Source: Chrysomallon squamiferum
Taxonomy: Eukaryota > Mollusca > Gastropoda > Neomphalida > Peltospiridae
Direction of reading: 5' to 3'
NCBI GenBank assembly: GCA_012295275.1
Contig: CM022672.1
Span: 13,385,495 to 13,447,494 of the forward strand
Length of the DNA stretch: 62,000 nucleotides
Both the position numbers and the translations under genes were made by a program. Below, one piece after another: positions 58,320 through 62,000 of this stretch (positions within the stretch are counted from its first letter, which is position 1; every line of letters starts with the position of its first letter). A model generated the notes under the pieces. The model had not been told where the DNA came from, searched no databases, and saw nothing but the letters and a program-made list of their open reading frames with translations.

Positions 58320-61300
58320 TGAATATATGGATAAAATAACCTATTCCATTTCAGTAATATGAAATTTCAAAATTATTAGCTACAGGTAATTTTATTTTTA
58401 TTTTTAGAAACAAGAAAAATACGGAAAGAAGAAAGGTGAAAAGGAAAAAGAAATAACTGATCCTGTAAGCATTAATTAAATCTCAAATCATTTCTCAAAA
58501 ATTATTTATATGAAACAAGGATCAGAATTGCACAGGACCAATAGTAAAAACTGATTAGTAATGTTAATCACATGAATTCAATAGAAAAAAGTTGAAGCTG
58601 AAGATCAGATTTTCTATGTAAATTTGTGTAGCATTTGACTAAATAAAACTGAATAAAACTGTTGTTGGGTATCAGTTATTATAAGTTTGTTAAAAAAAGA
58701 ATGGATTTTCCTGTATTTTATTTTCTGTCAAAATGCCAAACACAATACAAGTCCAAAAAATTGCAGACTGTTAGGGGTTGGTCTAGATTTTTGGATTTTC
58801 CAGATTTTCGGGTAGTATTTTTGAAATTCAGATTCTGAGATACACCCCAATTAATTGTTAAATTTAGAAAGTGTGAGAAATGTTTTTTAAAAGTCCAGAG
58901 CCTCAAACAATTCAGATTTGTGGATTTCTGCTTGATTTTTGGTTTTGTGTTTTTTTAATTTTATATATATTTATGTGTATGTAAATTTTTTTCTTTCAGA
59001 ATGACATGCCTGCATATGAACCAGGTTGTGTGAGAGGTGAGAGTTTTAAATGTGTTCACTTACATTCACCATCTGCTTATACCAGCATGCAAGCAAATAG
59101 CAGATTAACATAACAATATTCCAATAATGTAGCTGTTTTAGAACAGGTGCAGTGTAAGATTATTTTATTTTCAAAAACCTCAAAGTGTCTCGAGTGAAAA
59201 GTGTATGCATTTAGTAGTTTAAAAAACTGACCAATCTAAATTTAATTTTCATGTTACTTTAAATAATAATAATAAAAAAAAATCCTACACTGTATAATGC
59301 TTCATTTGTTAAAGGTTTTTGACAAATAAAGCAACAGTATTCATTATCATGTTGTTTTCTTTCTTGGGGTAGGGAAGTGTTTGGCTCCTGCATTTTGGAA
59401 GTTAAAAGTTCAGATGTGGCTGTTCTTTGTTCTTGTTTTTTTCTGTACTGACAGAAATGTTTCTATTTTTAGCGACTAGCACCACTGTTGACAGTGTTGT
59501 TGGTTGCAGGTTCCCATGATCAAAGCTAAGAATGAAGGCTCCATGATATGAAGCTCAATATTAACATCCTTAATAGTGACTTAAAGTAAGTTTTGTTGTG
59601 TTAATTAACGTGAGAAAGATTTAAAAAAAGCAAAAAGAAACAAGTTTAACTCGGTTATTGAAAATTGTTAATATTGGAAGTGGAAAACAAATGTCATAGA
59701 TAGATTATTAATTATTTTTTTAAATGAAATTATAAATATTAACAATAATGATAATAATATATTTTGTCAGGAAACAATTGTATCAATTTAAAGTAGCATT
59801 TTTACTTAATTTAAAATTTTAAAATGCAGATTGTTTACTTTGATTTTATTATTATATCTGCTAAATTAAAATTAACTTAAACATTTGTTTGGAAGTGAAC
59901 TGTTAAGCATATTAGTAAATATAATATTATTTCAGAGGATAAACTGATATCAGTGAATTGAAAACAATATATACTTGTGCATAACAGATAATGCTTAAAG
60001 TACATGTTACTTGGATTTTATCATTCATGTTTTTCAAACCAGCCCCTTGCAACTCAAAAATAGTCTGCACTGACTTGGTTTGTCTAAACAGTCAAAATCA
60101 TTTTAAAATCCTAATAAATTTCAAAGTCATGACATTCATTTCCATCTAAAATAGTCCCCATTAACGTTTTACTGTGTGCTATAAAACAGCATTCTCTTTA
60201 TTCAACATTAACAATGGAGTAGAATTGTTTCAACTTAGGTAATTGTAACAATTCAAATAGTGGCATATTTTAAGTTTTAAAGCACTGATACACATCATGT
60301 TGTCACAACATCTTAGACTGATATTTGATATTTGATGGATCTGCAGTTTCATTCCTGGTGGGAACTTACCTTTCTTTGATAATCTACTGAAGCATAATTA
60401 TGTGTCTAGATTAATTTAGAAAATTAAAGAATAAAAAAAAAAAAAAAAAAAACGATTCATGAATCTGCTAAAAGTGTTTTTGTTTTCAGGTACCACTTTT
60501 TTGCTTTCTGAAAATGAAGATAAAATTATCCTGTATTGTTTTCTGGTTTTGTTTCTTTCCTTTCTTTTTTTTTTTTTTTTTCATTCTTAAGGCAGCTTGG
60601 CAGCTTTACAGTCTCTTTATAGTTTTTCAGTACATATATGTATATATATATGGTTTTTTTTTAATCAGGTCAGAAGTACGTGATGCCAGTGACAGGATTT
60701 TACTGTAAATTGTGTAAGAAGTTCTTCCGCGAAGAATTGGCAGCTACTGTTGATCATTGCAGCTCTGAAGGACATTATGAAAAATGGAAGGTTTGTATTA
60801 TTTTCAAATACATCTTGTTGTTTTTTTCATGAAATCTTCATTACGATATATACTGACATTTTGCTATTTATAACTATAATCAGTACACACAACTTAATTT
60901 CATTTAATAACTTTTTATCAAGATCATTTTGTGAATTAAAACTCAACTCTTGCAAGGAAAAATTAATTAAATATAATTATTAAATACATTACCATTGTTC
61001 ATCATAAATTTCACTGCGACAGTAGTTGTTAATACATAGATGTTCTAGTTCTTCAAAATGTTTAATGTGTGGACACACTGCAGAGAAAACAGCAGTAATT
61101 TAAATATTTTAAATTCAAATGCATAACTTACCTAACAGAAAAGTAACTACTACCTACAGGAAGCCAAACTAATGAGTCTTCGTGATAGAAAAAATGCAAA
61201 GATCAAAAATCAGGCAAACGGAGAAGATCAGAAAGAAGAGGATGATAATCAGAAAGATGCCAGTGATGATAAGAAAGAAGAAGGAGGCAGTGACGATCAG

Positions 61301-61441
61301 AAGAAAACTGAGAATGATGATCACAAGGAGGATGCCGATGCTTCCACGACAGAAGATGAGGTCAGCAAAGATAAGGAAGAAAGTACAGAATCACAGCAAA
61401 CGGGCCCAGAGAGTGAGGATACGTCTGACGACTCTCAGTAA
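55932..61441 (+). CDS. Short CIZ1-like paralogue, three matrin-type fingers, 382 aa, nine exons
   Basis: Joined exons are 55932-56277, 56560-56642, 56972-57015, 57435-57510, 57913-58014, 58408-58464, 59000-59036, 60669-60790 and 61160-61441. The total is 1149 nt, in frame. The start ATGATGGGCAAG follows an acceptor-like AAATTAAAG at 55923, so an upstream non-coding exon is likely. The N terminus is rich in Arg, Asn, Pro, Trp and Tyr and ends in a helix-like REMQLAEIMERQSQLI segment comparable to the Gln-rich segment of the neighbour. Fingers have Cys/His at 162/165/176/182, 192/195/209/215 and 261/264/278/284. They match fingers 2, 3 and the C-terminal finger of the CIZ1 copy at 41620-51381, with identical intron phases. 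The first CIZ1 finger is absent. The tail (290-382) is very rich in Asp, Glu, Lys and Ser. It probably acts in the nucleus; its function is otherwise unknown. Confidence 0.87.
57248..57326. repeat. Long poly(T) tract with short ATT interruption
   Basis: About 51 T residues, then ATTATT units, then more T. It ends about 110 bases before the paralogue's finger A exon and is too far away to be its normal pyrimidine tract. It could be the reverse-strand poly(A) of a retroposon, but no body is recognisable. Confidence 0.9.
57435..57510 (+). other. Paralogue finger A (equivalent of CIZ1 finger 2)
   Basis: This 76-nt exon encodes RVYCEVCRSNIDGSFKTHCR and on to STTHK. It is a C-x2-C-x10-H-x5-H finger with an extra Cys after the first His. 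Confidence 0.9.
57913..58014 (+). other. Paralogue finger B (equivalent of CIZ1 finger 3)
   Basis: This 102-nt exon encodes REVQVKRGCGWCGIDSFKSF and on to ELREHRMTQGHVE. It shares the RGCxWC and FKxFT motifs with the CIZ1 finger 3 exon. Confidence 0.9.
58285..58315. repeat. Poly(A) tract
   Basis: About 31 A residues within a paralogue intron. Confidence 0.9.
60669..60790 (+). other. Paralogue C-terminal matrin-type finger
   Basis: This 122-nt exon encodes QKYVMPVTGFYCKLCKKFFR and on to VDHCSSEGHYEKWK. It aligns without gaps to the CIZ1 C-terminal finger exon at 50405-50526. Confidence 0.92.
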
Positions 61442-62000
61442 CCTGTTTTATCTGGCGTGACACTTTCTCTTAATTTTGTAACCTGTAACCGGCTTGCTGT
61501 TTTCATTTTCATCACGTTGGTAAAAAGATAATTTGCCAGCCTCCAAAAAAAAAAATTAAGAAAAAAAATTGGGAAGATGATACACAAAGGCACTTTTTTT
61601 TTTGTTTTTGTTTGGAGAACATTTTATTATATTATTATTTATGGTTATAATGTAACTAATTTCATGGATATATTTATTTCTTATTTAACTATACGTTTCT
61701 TTTACTTTGTAAAAGTATTGTTGAAATAATAAGTTTTGGGTTTGTTTGCAGCTGAACAGAGAAGGTTTTTACAGCTTGACAATGTATCTCTCTGAAAGTT
61801 GTTTAATAATACAGAATTAAAATAAAACAAGTATGCTTCTTTAAAATTGCAGTCTAATTATTCACTAATGCAATTATCCTGTTAATGTAGCAACTACTTT
61901 TTCACACTATGCTAGCAAAAGTGACTGAATGAGAAAAAATCACAAACACTGTAAATGTTAATGTGTATCTGAAATGTAATTTTTTTACGTTATTTTTGCA
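61442..62000 (+). other. 3' untranslated region of the short CIZ1 paralogue
   Basis: AT-rich sequence after the TAA stop. AATAAA at 61821-61826 is the likely polyadenylation signal. Nothing further is seen before the window ends. Confidence 0.6.

Noticed and set aside
59474-59510. Possible 37-nt cassette exon CGACTAGCACCACTG... between AG and GTTCCC in the short CIZ1 paralogue
   Set aside because: Its length and phase would shift the frame before the C-terminal finger exon, whereas skipping it keeps the frame.
1-62000. tRNA genes, other spliceosomal snRNAs, CRISPR arrays, viral genes
   Set aside because: I looked for tRNA B-box sequences, U1/U4/U5/U6 starts, regularly spaced identical repeats and viral polymerase or capsid motifs by eye and saw none that I could support.

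Overview
The window is AT-rich animal nuclear DNA. Genes are split by introns of 0.1 to 18 kb with GT-AG borders, there is a spliceosomal U2 snRNA gene, and there are no bacterial-style operons. The very high density of simple repeats ((ATT)n, (TC)n, (GA)n, (CA)n, (TATC)n, (TTTA)n), the low GC content and the large introns fit a lophotrochozoan, most likely a cephalopod mollusc. That taxon call is an inference from genome style, not from a diagnostic sequence.

From 1 to about 35.6 kb lies the 3' three-quarters of an S1A (chymotrypsin-fold) serine protease gene on the + strand, in four exons: 7599-7704, 25475-25652, 32709-32854 and 35342-35524. All phases match. The exons encode the Asp102 and Ser195 parts of the catalytic triad. 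The exon with the activation site and His57 was not found and probably lies before base 1. The 17.8-kb intron between the first two visible exons carries, on the opposite strand, an intact U2 snRNA gene (16644-16835). The acceptor and first 10 bases of the 7599 exon form the last unit of a 57-bp tandem repeat, which places pseudo-acceptors upstream of the true one. The flanks and introns are otherwise filled with microsatellites and two short Tigger/pogo-like inverted-repeat elements.

From 35.6 to 40.7 kb is mostly repeat-rich intergenic DNA. A 65-codon ORF of unknown identity on the - strand (40259-40456) sits head-to-head with the next gene.

From 40.7 to 62 kb is a compact three-gene cluster, all on the + strand. 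First is a CIZ1 orthologue (coding exons 41620-51381, 665 aa) with four matrin/U1-type C2H2 fingers and a charged tail. Second is a single-exon DHHC palmitoyltransferase resembling ZDHHC24 (53193-54038). Third is a shorter CIZ1-like paralogue (55932-61441, 382 aa) that keeps three of the four fingers and the same exon phases but lacks the first finger. The two CIZ1-type genes look like an old tandem duplication, with the palmitoyltransferase between them. CIZ1 family members are nuclear-matrix proteins linked to replication and RNA-dependent chromatin anchoring. The palmitoyltransferase is a membrane enzyme with no obvious functional link to them.
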